Positions 26,701-40,098 are shown, counted from the stretch's first letter. The stretch is DNA of 64,000 bases from Coturnix japonica (GCF_001577835.2 NC_029518.1:28950532-29014531); one strand, 5' to 3'. A program made the numbers and translations. The notes: generated by a model from the letters alone, not told the origin.

Positions 26701-29700
26701 AGTTACTTTTGGGTGACTTCAAGTTATTAAAGTTGCTGCTCTCTCTGGTCACAACTTATACTCACGGTAGAACATGCCCATAAAAAAATGTGTGTGGTTC
26801 TGAACTGCACCAAGTGCACAGAATTTAACAAATTCTTTCAGAATTTCTTTATAGAACCTCACTAGATGCAAGAATTACATCTACATTGCTTGTCCTGGCT
26901 CTAGGTTAATGCTGTATTACCATTGTCTTTCTGTGAAACACTATACAGGGAAATATAGCACTAGATAAGAAACTCCAGCATCATCCTTGGGGGATGTCAA
27001 TGCAATGCTGCATAAAAGAGAGCCTAAGCCCAAAGTCCACTCCACTTTGATGGTGTGAAATCAGAGGCTGCTTGCTTATTGATAGCAGTACCATTATTAT
27101 AAATGCATAGATCCAACTGTATGCAGACAGATAGAAAACAGCCTCACTAGTCACCTCTTTCATCTTTACATTTCCAAAGAAGCAAAGCTTGGCTTTGTGG
27201 CCTACGATAATTCTGCCCTAATAACTGTGACCATCAGATTTAACATCAGATTAAATAACACTTTAATTTTAAAAGTAAAACTGTGATAGTTTTGCCTTTT
27301 CAAAAGGTTGTAGTAAATGTTTCTGTAGGCTTACATGTTTCTCAAGGGAGAAGGTCCTGCAGACCATTCACAGGCTCCACCAGCCCAGAAATTACAGGTG
27401 ACCCTCCAAGTTCTCCAGTGGACAATTGCATGTGCTGTTACCCAGCAAGAAGGAATCTGCTTGCATAGCTGTCACCAGGTTAATACAAGGTCACCTCTGA
27501 TTGCTGGCTGAGTGCCTACCAGTGAAGCTATTCTTATGCTCATAAAGCTCCTAGGCACAAGGCAGGGCAAGCTAGTAGTGGTGCCAGTTCACATGGAAGT
27601 GGCCTAGACAAAAATTTGTTATATGCCTGTGTAACTATCAGATCAACACAATGGAAAGGTGATACAAGAAATGTAATAACAGAGGGACAAAGCATTGCAA
27701 GGGAAGGAAGAAAGGACTCACCCATATCCAAAGATCTAGGCTCACAGGGGAAAACTCTACAAAGGAGACATCTTCAGAGATCCTTCTCCAGTGACAGTCA
27801 GCCCTTAAATGGGGTCTAAGAGAGGTGCAGCCAGGTCCACCCCTTCTGCTCACACAGCTGAATTGCCTTCACCTGTGCTCCTAGGGCTGACACTGCCTTT
27901 CCCCAGGTGCTCAATCAGTGGTTCAGGCCATGACTCAATAGTTAGCATACACCCTGGCAGTAGGAACAAGAAGAATGACTACTTGGAGATCTCTTACACA
28001 GCTACTCTGATCCTGTTTCAAGGTCCTGATGGAAGAGGGGCTGGTTCAGGAACAGGAATTCAGGCATTGGGAATTCTCAGCTCTGTATGCTCAGTGCTAG
28101 ACAGTGAGTGCCCTTTCCAGGCAGTGCTTGGATGACACAGGAGGGGCTGTGCCTGTCTTGTTAAACACCAAAACTGATAGTCTGAGTGGTCTCCATTTTT
28201 CTAGTACCAAATATATTTCTTACTTAATTTGTTGCAACTGGCTGCAGAAATAATCATTTACAGCAAAAACAAGGGAGATTTCATAGCTAATGAAAACTGG
28301 CATAACTTCCCTGCAGTCACATTAGTTACACTGAAATGATCTTCTATGTTGCTAATGATTCTGTTTGTGCAAAGGAATTTTTTTCCCCCCTCTTCCCTAT
28401 AGATGAAGTATTTTTCTCATTAAAATTTAGCTCACACATGTCTACATGAGTTGCTTTTACCTCTTTGACTGCAACATACACACTCTACAGATGACATCAA
28501 GGCAGACCAGAGATAGATAAGTAGGGAAGACTAATACATCCACAATTTTTTCTCCATACCCAAATCACAGTAATGCAAGGAAAGGCTCAGAGAGTGAGGT
28601 GACAGTCCAGTATTCGTAATATTTTAAGTAGAAAAGTTGGGCAGAAGAACATAATTGGGTGCAGAAGAGGCATTGTGTGGCACAGTACAGGCAAAACAAA
28701 AGACATCACTTTTTGAATTTGCTTTATAGTTCAGTCTCCACATCCCACCTTTCATGGTGGACCAGAGTGTTAGGCTGAGCTGAATACAGAGCTAAAGTTA
28801 CACAGCTTTTCTTCAGCACCTTTAGCGTCTCTTTTATCTCTTAATGCTCTTAGTGCCAGTTCCATGATTTGACTGCAGGTTATTTTGATCTTACTGAAAT
28901 GTCAGGAATGATAAGCTATATATAAATAAAATCCCAGCAATATCACACCACAGCACTGCACTAGGATATTCAATAGCTATTTTTTCCACTCCATTTTTAC
29001 ATCTGGTTTGATTTCCTTCTACATCATATAGGTGGATAACTGAGCACTTATAAACTAAATAGACATTGGGTCACATTCCTGTACCATTATGATTTGAGAG
29101 AAAAATTCAGGTTTCTTTTGTCCCAGCTTCAGTTTTAGAGCTACACTTTTGGATATCTGGATACAGAGTTTTACACCAAACAGGGTTGAGCTAGCTTGGT
29201 TTTTGGATGGGAATTCTCTGCTCAAGCCAGCCAGCTGCAGAGAGCCATACTAAAGATGGATGTACTCCTGCAACGTGCATTTTGGGCCAACCGTGCATGA
29301 GCAGCAGTGAACTCAAGATGTGCTAGTGAAGACAGTTCCCTACTATTTTCTTGTTTCATCTAACAGGAGTTGAAAAGAAGTCTGTGACTTTTTACTTTGA
29401 TTCTCTCCATTTGCCATTGCGTTTCCTACCTACATTGGTTGTGCTGACTACTGAGATATGACTGCTGACCAGTCATCCCAGAACGTAGAGGAATACCATA
29501 CCAACACACACTCTAATACAGAAACACTGACTCAACTTTTACAGACTCACAAAAATAAAGTCAGTGGAAGCTAGTTTAAATCAAAGTATGAGGATTATGA
29601 AACATTTCAAGCCACAGCCTATTTTCAGCTTCTGGGGATCAGATGGGTTATAATACTCCACAACCCCCCCCTCACACTATATTGAGGTTCCCTAAAATCT

Positions 29701-32700
29701 GCAACTTTTATAGTCACCAAAAGATTAGCAGATACAAGAAAAGGTTTCTGTTGGTGGATTAATATGGTTTAGAAGAAAATGGTGTTCACATCAAAGAGTT
29801 AACATTCCTTTACTTCCTACATGTAAACAGTGCCATATTATTTACAGGTTTCATAGCAACTTCTAATTCAGCAGAACATATGGATAAAAACATATAGAAA
29901 GGACAAAAATATATCTTGAGGTAGCTTCTAATTATAAACATGGTCAGTATGGAACAGATGTCTGTTGGTCATTGGCTTATATTCACTGACCTGAACTTTA
30001 CTAGATGAACTGTACCAATGATTTGCCGAGAGGCAAAAAACGAATGTGTCAGAGACTCTCCTTCCTCTGTCCTGATCAGGACTAAAACACAAGGTTACAG
30101 CAAGGAAGGGATAAAAAGTGCTGTGAGAGAAGACCACCCTTAGAAAATCATGTCTGTACAGAGCACGTAGCTGAGCAGTGTTTGGGTACAGACCTGCCAT
30201 ACAGCCTCATTCTTGAGAGCAGAGCTCTTTCAAGCCTCCAAAAAGAAAAATAATGTTTGGTGTGAGGAAGAGTAGTAGTGGTTTTTCTGTACGGAAGGGA
30301 GATTCTGTACAGAGATGTGTGTACAGGAGCAACATATATTACCTATTCAGCAAGAATAAAACAAGACAGCCATTTTATCAGAAGATAGTTACAGTTTTCA
30401 CAGACTAGGCTGTTGGAGAAGAGGTTATCTATGTGCCTTCTCCCCACTCCCTCTATCCGAGACAGCCAAGAATGGTGAACCCTACAGTTTGAAAAACGTC
30501 ACCTGAGGGTACTGAAGAGAGCCCAAGGAAGAGGAAAGGAAAATAGCTTTGTGGATTAAGTGAGGAGAGCTCATGAATTTTCTTCGTAAACAGAAATGAC
30601 AGACTGGCTTGGAAAAGTAAAGTTTTGCTAAGTATACCTGACAGCAGAGGCTGACTGATCAAACAGGAGCAAATGTTCAGTGAAATGGACAGTAACAGAA
30701 AGCCCACATTCTCAGGTCCTAGCAACATCAGCTAAGATGGGGGAGGGAACACATAGGTCATGCTGACAGCATGTTGGCCACAATGTGATCTCAGCTACTG
30801 GCCTAGGAGTTTGAGTGAGACGAGGCAACAGAGACACACACTTGTGACAGAGAGCTGTGGTGAAAGGATGGGCTTCAGTTGCGTGGCACCAAAGTCCTTA
30901 TTCCCCTATGTTCCAGATGTGAGGCCCATTCTGGTCTGGCTAAGAATGCATCAGATTGTATAAATAGAAAAACTAATGCAATAAAACCCTACTTCTGTTC
31001 AGCACTAAACAGTTTAAGAACTAGCTCTGCGGTGGCTGGCTGTGCACACACAGAAACATATAATTTTTAATAAAATATTGAATCTTCTCATTATTTCTGT
31101 ACAATGCTCTACCTAAATACCTGAAGCTAGCCACAGTTCTTTCAGAAAGTAAAAAAAATATCTGAACAGATACTTTTTCAACACAAACCCGACTTGTTGC
31201 TGAATATATCCTGAACTTCACTCAACAAGTCACAACCAGTTCCAGCTATTCATAAGGAGTAAAAGAAGACTTATCCAAGCTGACATGAATTTTTAGTTAA
31301 CATTAATGGGATATTATTTCCTATTCTAAATGATAAATTTAAACTTTGATAATCCTCTGTAGAGGTTCTGAAAGAAGCAACTGTATCATTTTGCAAACCA
31401 GATTATTTAGGAAAGTTGTTAATGTGCTGTCAAGAGTACTCCCTTGCAAATCAATGGGTACGGACATAGTGCTGATTCCTGTGTACTGTGTTTTACATGG
31501 TAGCACCCCCTCCCAAAACAGCCACAGCATAGATCTGTGCAAAATACATCCAGGACTTATCAGCCTCTGGAAGAGCTTGTAGATTTTCTGATTTGAGTAA
31601 TAATGGGTTTTGCCAAGGAAACAATGAGCTTCATTTTAATAAAATCTTTTCTGCCAGATTGATTTAGATGTACATTTTGAGTAAGAAATTAAATCTTTTT
31701 TTTTTTTTTTTTTCAATGAAGCTACAGATCTTAGGTTAATCAGAGCCTTCTGTAGGAAGTCTCACTCCCAGAGTAAGGAAATGCAAGCTGTAAAAGTATC
31801 CTCAGCTGCAGTGCACAATAGTTCAAACCTCCTCTTTAAATAAAAACAATAAATACCTAAGAAAAGAAAACAGGATTATTCCGCTCTCTCTTTTCCTACA
31901 ACGTGATCTTCTTTATACCTTGCCGGAGGCTATCCTGTCAGTTTCAGCTTTTTGATTTCCTTGTGAAACAGACATTCACACTAAATATAATCTTTCTCAT
32001 AGATATTTCCGACAGCACCAGGGAGCCAGGATTGTGCTTATTTATCTATGGGACATGTTTATATTCTGTCTTTGTATGTGTGAATATTTCACAATTAGCT
32101 TTAATAACATTTTTGAAGTTTCCTGCTTCCAAGTTCAGGGATGACTGTGCCATAGAGGCACACTCATCCTACCATAGACCCCAAACCCACAAGGACTTAT
32201 GAATACAACCAATTAGGTATGAGTAGCTGCAGGCTGAGATTTATGGGTGTACTCAGGTCCTGCATGGATGCTCTGAATGCCTTGTCAAGCAGGAACTTAA
32301 CAATTAACTCAAAGTTGCATGAACTGCCAACAACCAGGCTGGCCACAAGGAACTGGAGAGAACCAGAGCTTACGCCTTCACTTTCCAACATGAGAGGGAG
32401 ATATGACATGACGAAGCACCACAAGTAGATAAAGCTAGATTCTCCAATTGCTCATGTAGAGGAAAAGAAAGACTTGTTACCTACAGCGAGCTAAGTATTC
32501 TTTGGTAAGCATAGGAGAAGGAAGGAAAGGAAGAAGGAAAGGAATGTCTGCCTCCATAAACACCAACCCCCAGTCAACTCACTATCTTGTTTTCTTTTAA
32601 TTTAAATGCCTAAAATACCTCGTAAAATACAAGAAGTCCCCTAGTGAAACACTGCAATCACAGATAAGAAAAAAAAGAATATAAAGCACAGATAATAAGA

Positions 32701-35700
32701 AAGAAATAAATCTAAGACAAAGGGATATAAATAAGAAAATAAAAAGAATATAAGTATTCTTTTCTATGAAAATTATAACAATACATACCAAAAAACAATA
32801 CCAAAACAATAGCAGTGCCTTCTAGTCACTGATAAACCTTCTCTATGGAATTTAGTGGATTGAACTGATCGGTGTTGATCTCCTCAAGTGTCCACAAGAA
32901 CACAGAATAAAACTGCAAAGGAAGGACGGCTCTTATGCAATAGCTGTGAAACTTGCATTATACAAGCCTTGTAAGGGAAAGGGCAGCATTTAACGATAGC
33001 ATCAGCCAGCTGGGTGGGAATGTTGACCTTTGTGGTAGGAAAAAGTCACTGAGAATTTGTCAAAACCTGATCAAACACAGATTTATGGACATAACAAAAG
33101 AGAACACTGTCATTTTGGAAGGTGCATCAGCATTTTTTCTCTTGTTGCTTATACACAGAAATAGTTACACTTATATCGCCTAATTAAATATAATCCAGTT
33201 TTACCTGGCAAGTCCATATTGACGTGATAATGAATCCATCATCTCTGAAGACGTTGAATATTTCAATGATCCCCCTTGAATAACCAAACACAGAGATACT
33301 GGCATCTGATACAGCCAAGTTAAATGTGAGGTAGTCAGTGGGCTGCAGAAGATGTCTCTGTTTATACAGAACAAAAATCACAATACTATTTCCAAACCAA
33401 GACATCCAACCTGAAAAATAAACAAACAAACAACACTTTGAAGTTGAATGTGAACAAGTATCAGTTGAAGGTGTAAATGTACCATCTCTTCTAAATATCC
33501 TTTTTGTTCAATTAGAAATGAATTGAAACAGTTTATTTTAACCACTGAGAAACTTACCTATGAAGCGCTTTTTAAGTAGCTAGATGTATCGCAGAAGCAA
33601 GAATAAGTGAATAACTGGCAATCAAATGGCACAAACAGAAAACACTGCTGCTGGGTTTGTCAAAGAACCACCACTTTATGCAGCTGCTATCTCAGTGTAC
33701 TGGTACTATATGTTGACACAGCAATATACAAATACACATACTGAAGGAGGATATAACTTGATGGCATTGCATAACAACTCTGGGTATTCAGAAAACACAC
33801 AGAATTCCTTTAGGAAGCATAATAAGCCTGCATGATGGGAACACAGTGTTTCTCTGCTGGGCTCCATATGTCCAGGCCACCTGGGAGCATTACAAGCTGA
33901 AATATCAGAAAGCAAAGCACAAAGACAGTGACATTACCTATGTGGATCCCAGTGTGGTGCTCCTGTGTCTAGAGTGGGAGGGACAGACTAGGTACAGCAC
34001 TATGAACAGATTTTCTGCAGACTAGTTTCCTTCCTAATAACTTCATTTTGCAGAATTGCCAAAAAGCCTCTTACTTAGCAAACAAGTCTGGCTCACTAAA
34101 GAGCTTTTGAATTGGGAAGAGCTGATATGTCAACATATGGCATTAACCAGAAGTAGACACTGATGAAGTGATACATGAAGATTCTTCTTTGTGAGTATAT
34201 ATACACGTACATGCATATATAAGCATATATATCATTCTAAGATCAACAACAGTAAGTACATCTTATTCCAGCCACTAGGTGACAATGTTTCTTAATGGAG
34301 CCTCATTTCCAACAACAGTGCGCAGCTCAAGTTGGGAACTGTTTCTAACTTTTTGCTGAGTCTTGGTACCATTAACAGGCATAGAAAGGCAGGGGAGGAC
34401 AGAACACAGACAGTTTGCAATGCAACCATGATAGATGTGCTGTTTGCATGTATCAGCTCTACAGCCTCTAAGGTAAGATGGTTTTCAAGGCAGTAGACAG
34501 GGGAACATTTTCCCTGTCAGTAGTAAGGCACAGCACTAAAATGGCAGACAAAAAAAAAAATAAATAAAATCACCTCCTTCATAAACAGTTCAATTTTGTC
34601 AATATGATGTAATTGATAGGAAGGTTGTCCTTGAAAATCCCCCTAGCCTGGAGGGCATGGGAGCTTTCAATTTGAGTATCTTAGGGAAGACACTGAACAA
34701 AACAACAATACAGCTGTGACAGATGTCAGAGACGAGGTAGTTGTGATCACTTCTGAGAATATGTTCAGACACTGAGGGTTTAAAGACACAGTACCGGGCA
34801 CTGTGCTCTGGATGAGAGCAGGAGCTTCCTCAGCTACTCTGCAGGCAGAAGGTGCCTCAGAGCAGGCTGCAGGCAAATCCAGATCCCAGAAAGAGAACTG
34901 TGAATGCTGAAGTGAAGAGCAGTGGTGTCATCAGGTGGCCTCTAAGTAAAATGTAGGATGGAAGAGAGTCAGCTGAGAGAAGCCACTCCGCCTTCTACAG
35001 GATACCAGCAATATCCTCTCACAAGAGGATATGAAAAAACCCAGTCTCAGAATCCTCAGGCAACCCTGGCTAGAAAGGACGGGTTCAGGTGGAGACCTGT
35101 AAGTGGCTGAGAGAGAAATAACAGATAGGATGAAACTGAGCACTTCATCCCAAAGTTCAGAGTGGAGCCAATGCAATGCCTTCATAAGATGTAGTGATGT
35201 CTGTTCTGGGCTCATCAATGAGGGATAATGGCAATTCTGAAGTGACGTACAACAAAATTACTGACACTCTTTAACAAAGGACAGGACTGCGAGCTGCTGC
35301 CATGAGATGAGCAGTATCAGAACAAAGCAGCTAAATGAGTGCTGACAGTCACTAAACATTGAACAGCTACGGGGTCACCTTTACTTCTTGGAACAGCACT
35401 GAGAAGAGCTTTTCTCCATCCACAGTAATACAGTTGGTATTCACATTTGCATACATTGGAAAGTAGGAGGAAAAGGATGGAAAGCAATATTGAAAGACAC
35501 TGTATTGCCCTTATAGATTCAGCAGTAATGTTTCCCCTGGAATAATACAGCCTAATGGAGCATTTTACTCCATGGATGTCAACACTCTTCACACAGAGGG
35601 GTTGGTTCTGTTTCCCATGACTTGCAGGGGAAGAACAGCAGGGCTGCTAAGCAAGTGGTGGAAGTCAGGAGCTAAAACCCTATCAGCAAAGCCCTGTATC

Positions 35701-38700
35701 AACTCAGTGTCTGGCAGACAGTGTAAAAAGTGCACCCAGAAAACTGAAAACTGAAAACCCAGAAAAATGGCTGAGGAAAATGAAAACTTCTCTCCTGAAA
35801 GAAACAGGAAACAGCAACCAGTTCATCTGGGAATGCTAAGGGAGAATGCAGCAACTCTAGGAAGATTCCTGCTTGAATTCCATCCAAGCCTGAGCATGCG
35901 GCCATATACACTCTATTCCCTCTAATGTGCATGAGAAGGACAGTGAACAACACTGCCCATGTTAGATTTATGTTTTTGCAGAGTTAAGTTTGGTAGAAGG
36001 GAACATAAAGCTCTCATCTGGTCATCCACATTCTCAGTGGATGACAGCTCCAATGCTCAGCTGAGATAGGTTTCTGTCCTCAGGCTTTTCTTTACTTGAC
36101 ATGCATTGCTATGTGTCCTTTACTTATAAAATATTATGACAGCATTTCTAGAAAAAGAAGAGTGTTACAACTCACCCATCTGCAGTTTGAAATATACAAA
36201 TCCTCATGAAGGATTCAAGAAAACAATAACAAAAGTTGAAGGCTCAGTGTCACAGGACAAATTGTACCTTTCCTTTGGCAAATGACCTGATCCGTACGAA
36301 GGAAACTGGATTAGGCATTCAGGAATGGAGCAGACTTGAATGAAGTTAAGAGCTGATTCAACTACTTGTACACAAGCATAAATGTCTGTCTGGAGGGGTT
36401 TGCTGTAAAGTTTTCTAATCTAAAACAGTGGGAAAATGTAGTTTACAAAGCTGTCATTAACTGTTGTAACTGTGAAATGATCTTGCTCTGCTTTTAATCG
36501 CCACCGCTAATTATACAGACACAATATTGTACCCAGGGCACATTGACAATTCTGGCAGAAAGAAGAGTCATCATGTTTTAAACTTGACAAGGCACGGAGA
36601 GATTATTTGTTCAATAAACGTGATCATTTTGTGGATGAATGCTTTGTGAATAGCTCGCTTCCTTTCCCACCTTCTCAGATTTGGCTGTCAAATAATGTCC
36701 CAAAATAACACTCATCCTGTCACCTGTCAAACAGTATACCATCACCATTCGGAAACGTGTGCCACTTAAAGGCAAGTCTGGGCCTTGCGGTTTGTTCCAG
36801 TTTTCAGATCAGGTTGTTAATGCCCTCACAGCATGCCTTCACAATATGAGTACTCACAGAAAGACATAATTTGCCCTCTATGAAATATTCTGTCATACTC
36901 ACTTGGCATTTCATTTTCCTTGGCAGCAATGCTACAGAGTCCTTTGGAAGACACTGTGGTGGCTCTTACAGCACACCCAATTGGAAACTTCACAGCTTTT
37001 CTTACTGTCCTTGAGATCCTATTTACAAAGTCTTTAATTACAGAATTATTTATATTTCATACAGAGTTATTACAGGTCCTTAAGCCAACTTCTGTAGGGA
37101 AGATGAAGAGTTGATAATAGAAAGATTATGTGATAATAAGCATTTCTGAACAGCAGCTTATGCCCTACAAGTATTTTCCCAAACAAATCAGCGTAGAAAT
37201 ATTAAGATATCTTCAATAAAAATTCTATATGTTACTGTATAGTCTTTTTTGTTTTTCTTCTTTCCTTAAATAGGCGAGTAGTAAAATACTGCAAATAGAT
37301 CTGAGCATACATGATACATACATGGAAGTTAATAGTGAATTTTCTCCATGATCAGCACCAGAAGATGGGGCTGATCCTTGTTTGTGTTCACAAAAGGTTT
37401 GGCATAGCCAGAAGGAGCATTAGCAGCCATGGCATTGCTGCTGAAAGCTTACAAGAACTATCAGCAATAGAGGATGACCAGATAGCATACAGAAGTAACA
37501 AGGGGATTTTGAAGACTGCAGTAATAAGGTGTTAATGAAATTTAACTGAGAAGTGTAAAAGTTCAGGCACTTAGGTACTCTAAAATGTATTTGCTACAAG
37601 ATGTGAGGTCAGCATCAGGAAGCAGCAGAGGAAAACACCTTGTTTGTCAACTGATGGAAGAAGTGTGCACTACTAGCATGATGCACAGGCAGCACCAGCA
37701 GGGGTTAGCAGAGCTAGAGGTGTTAACATTAACGAATGGTGATAGTGAGACCTTGTTTAGGTCCTAGTATGTGACCAAAGAATGAGTTCTAATTGGAACA
37801 GCAAAAAGCTCCAAGGGTGATGAACTATGATGATAGAGGAAACAATATTGCGATGTAGAAGAGATAAAGAGAACCATCATTTACTGACCAGGAATGCAGG
37901 TTTGACCATGAGGTAACCTGTGTAGGAATACAGAGTGGCTGCAGGCAAAAACTGCAGGCAACAAAAATTATTTCATTGAGAAGGAGGAACAAAAAGGCTA
38001 AAGTTGGTGTGTTCAGTTTAGCTTATGATTTAAGAAGTTCCTATGCAGCAGAGGAACTAAGTCAACTGGAAGACTGACAGCAATGGCAACAGCAAAAAGC
38101 CCCTAGCCAATTATATGAGGAAGCATGATAGCTTTGTAAATGGGATTATGTGTTGCCACAGCAGGGGAATGGCCTTACTGACCCACCAGGTTCTTTCTAG
38201 ACTTAAATTCATCTGATTAATCCATTAACTGGTGGTGCAACCATTTGTGCGGGTTCACATGCATGTGAACAGATTGGGGATAAACTGGGACAATTCTGCA
38301 TTACCTTACAGACACTGTTCTAATTAAGCTTATAAGTAAGATAGAAGTTTGGGGTTTTTTGTGTTTTCTTTTATTTTTAAGGACCTCTATTTTATTCCAA
38401 ACACAACTTTCCTCCGCCCATACTTCCTACCAATAAAAAACCACAAGATCTCATATAAACATATTAAAATACTTAACATTTTATATTGTAACACCCACAG
38501 ATTTTTCTCAAGCACTATCCTAAAGGCTAATAAGCTTCTTGCAATGTGTGATAAACTTAGAAAAGCAAAAAACATAACAAAACAAAATCTACTTAGGTCA
38601 GTCATTCAACAGGAGAAGCATTTCTGAATATGCAGTTTAGAACAACTGATGCAATAAGTTCTTACTTTCACATTTTCCTGTGAGGGTGTATAATTGGAAA

Positions 38701-39586
38701 TTCTGATTACCTACCAAACCAGCATTCTTTAATGTTTCCTAATGTTTGCTTATATCCTGCATTGGGTCTGTCCCAAGTTGACAACATTAAAAAAGAAAAA
38801 TGCAAAGCTGTGCTGGGATCAAAGTGAGTTCACATTGGGATATTCACCTTCAGATCCTTACTTTACCCACATAACGTTGTCATGCAGGAGGACCCAAAAT
38901 GGTACTGAAACTGTTAGCAAGGGGTAATGATCTGCAGACCTTAGACCTCCAAGAGATCCTGTTTGAGGGTCTAATTATTACCAACGTCAAACATTTGAAG
39001 TAAAACCAGTGCAAATATTTTAACAGTTCAAAACCTGTAGAGCTGTATTTTCTGCCTCTCCAGGAAGTACTTGTAGGTTGCCAACTGACTGGCACCAGTC
39101 AAAATTCTGGAAATCAAAGGACATTAATTCAGTGTCTTCTCGTTTCTCGGTGGCAAAGAACTATTACATACATCAGAGAGGGTATTTTACCTTTTTCTTT
39201 TTTAAGTCTTCCTACTTGTTAAATTCAGCCAACAGTAGTTAAAAGTCTACAAGCTTGGTTTTTTTCTTCTCAAAAATTCTGCATTGGTTATTAATCTGTT
39301 AACAAAATAAGGCTGTACCTCTTTGATCTTGTAATAGCTGAAGAAAAAGCTGTGCTTTATAACACCCTGTTCTGTTACAGAAGAAAAACAATTGAATCAC
39401 TTTAAGCTTTATACCAAACTCTACCAAGAGTGTAATTTCACTAACAAAGCCAAGACAGTACATACCTAAAGCCAGTAGGTAGAAGCCTATAATGGTCTCT
39501 CCTTGTTCTGTGACAACAGCTTCCCTGCTCAGAAAACTGATGTTGTTGTTCCTCCAGGGCGCCTGTGGAGACAACTGGACAGACAT
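17276..39586 (-). CDS. Group-4 (neuropsin/peropsin/RGR-like) opsin, complete, six coding exons
   Basis: Spliced CDS on the minus strand: 39586-39466, 33410-33205, 23275-23176, 21869-21765, 18580-18357 and 17713-17276. This is 1194 nt coding for 397 residues plus stop. All five introns have GT..AG ends and phases match (1,0,1,1,0). The start ATG is the first in frame after an in-frame TAA 15 nt upstream. Seen: sequon N15-I-S; helices 1-2 in exon 2; C108 and C184 as the disulfide pair; T132-R133-Y134 at the DRY site; W265-S-P-Y268 in helix 6; K294 for the retinal Schiff base in a [11 protein letters not shown] context; N300-P-I-I-Y304. A tail of about 85 residues is rich in Lys, then in Pro/Ser. 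Family knowledge: such opsins are retinal-binding G-protein-coupled receptors or photoisomerase-like proteins of the plasma membrane. OPN5, RRH and RGR are the closest matches I recall. Glu, not Cys, follows C184, which argues against OPN5L1. OPN5L2 or OPN6 remain open. The opsin call is near certain; the subtype is not. Confidence 0.93.
18357..18580 (-). CDS. Opsin coding exon 5 (loop 2, helix 5, loop 3)
   Basis: Codes residues 178-252. The acceptor is TTGTTTTCTAG and the donor AGG|GTAAGT (phase 0). It contains disulfide cysteine C184 in GTCEIDW, helix 5 with a proline ([13 protein letters not shown]) and a basic third cytoplasmic loop ending [11 protein letters not shown]. Reading through the donor adds a short LGF.. 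extension and a stop; this is intron, not coding. Confidence 0.93.
21765..21869 (-). CDS. Opsin coding exon 4 (helix 4)
   Basis: Codes residues 143-177. The acceptor is CTCATTGCAG and the donor TACAG|GTAACA (phase 1). Helix 4 reads [16 protein letters not shown], which has the FW..PLLGWG pattern shared by RGR, peropsin and neuropsin at the helix 4 to loop 2 boundary. Confidence 0.9.
22343..22492 (+). repeat. CR1 3' end with tandem terminal octamers (opsin intron 3)
   Basis: GGACCAGGTTGGACGGGGCC through CTTGAGGTCCCTTCCAACCC to three copies of ATTCTGTG, the CR1 terminal repeat. The next CR1 piece abuts it directly. Confidence 0.88.
22493..22816 (+). repeat. CR1 internal fragment (end of ORF2) abutting a CR1 3' end
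   Basis: The same strand as the preceding piece, but from a more 5' part of CR1: CAGTTCTGGACCCCTCACTG, GTGTTCAAAGGAGGGCAAC and GAGAGGCTGAGGGAGCTGGG. It stops before the 3' end. The open frame through it is the relic of the CR1 reverse transcriptase C-terminus, not a host gene. Confidence 0.85.
23176..23275 (-). CDS. Opsin coding exon 3 (helix 3, TRY motif)
   Basis: Codes residues 110-142 plus one base. The acceptor is TTGTTTTTCAG and the donor GAGAG|GTAAGG. Three residues after C108 comes D111, the position of the rhodopsin counterion Glu113. The helix ends in V-T-R-Y at 131-134, so the acidic residue of the usual D/ERY triad is replaced by Thr. The exon is too short for an ordinary ORF search and was found by splice reading. 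Confidence 0.9.
23276..33204. other. Opsin intron 2 (9.9 kb), nothing else recognised
   Basis: The largest opsin intron. It holds the poly(T) tract and many short open frames on both strands with no consistent exon structure or CR1 copy that I could recognise. Confidence 0.6.
31696..31713. repeat. Poly(T) tract, 18 nt
   Basis: A homopolymer in opsin intron 2 with no recognisable element beside it. Confidence 0.9.
33205..33410 (-). CDS. Opsin coding exon 2 (helices 1-2, start of helix 3)
   Basis: Codes residues 41-109. The acceptor is TTTATTTTTCAG and the donor CAG|GTAAAA (phase 0). It holds GNSIV of helix 1, the NLAVSD motif of helix 2 and the helix-3 cysteine C108 in WTCQ. Joined to exon 1 it restores GGT (Gly41) across the junction. 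Confidence 0.93.
34190..34234. repeat. Impure TATA/TACA-rich microsatellite
   Basis: GTGAGTATATATACACGTAC followed by ATGCATATATAAGCATATATAT, in opsin intron 1. It is low complexity. Confidence 0.75.
37700..37729 (+). repeat. 30-bp perfect inverted repeat, left arm
   Basis: Begins AGGGGTTAGCAGAGCTAGAG and is exactly complementary to 40655-40684. Together the arms flank opsin exon 1. The sequence is not low complexity. Confidence 0.9.
39466..39586 (-). CDS. Opsin coding exon 1
   Basis: Codes residues 1-40, starting [10 protein letters not shown], plus one base of codon 41. It is the extracellular N-terminus with a sequon at N15 and the start of helix 1 (FYLLAL). The donor is G|GTATGT (phase 1). 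A TAA stop lies in frame 15 nt upstream of the ATG, with only sense codons between, so this ATG is the natural start if the exon extends upstream as 5' UTR. Confidence 0.88.
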
Positions 39587-40075
39587 TTTCAGCAAAGCTT
39601 ATGAGCCAAAACTTGCCTTTTCCCCAGTATGTCCCAAACACCAGGAAAAAACAAAATAAATCCAGCCTTCTGTTTCTGCTCAGACTATTCAGGGAAGTTC
39701 TTCAACTAGACTAATAACCTAAAGAAGGAAATTGCAAGGGACAGGAGCTTTGTAGCCTCCCAACCTGTTCTTATTATCTAATCCTATCTCTTAGTACAGG
39801 CTGTGAGCCTGTGACCGGTGAAGGCAGCAGATTTCCTCACATCCGTATTACAGCTGCTTACAGAAATCTTGAATGAAGAGTGTGTGTCTAACAAAAAGAC
39901 AACCACACAACCCACGGATTTACAGACACACCAACGAGGGCTGTGCATATCGGTATATCAGTGAAATGCCATTACTTTTGTCTTTTTGTCTTCACCAAAG
40001 TCCATTAGAATTTTAATTCAGATGATATTTGGAGGAAAAATATCTTACAGAGGTTTAAAAAACAAACAAACAAGC

Positions 40076-40098
40076 AAAAAAAAAAAAAAAAAAAAAAA
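40076..40098. repeat. Poly(A) tract, 23 nt
   Basis: A homopolymer following AAACAAACAAACAAGC, upstream of the opsin start. There is no adjacent SINE body, so it is a simple repeat. Confidence 0.9.

Larger units (their letters stand above)
33411..39465. other. Opsin intron 1 (6.1 kb)
   Basis: Holds the TATA-rich microsatellite at 34190 and the left arm of the 30-bp inverted repeat at 37700. Frames are short with no exon evidence. Confidence 0.6.

Noticed and set aside
32597-32809. Hydrophobic minus-strand ORF of 70 codons
   Set aside because: Low-complexity A/T-rich DNA gives a run of Phe/Ile/Leu; not a membrane protein.
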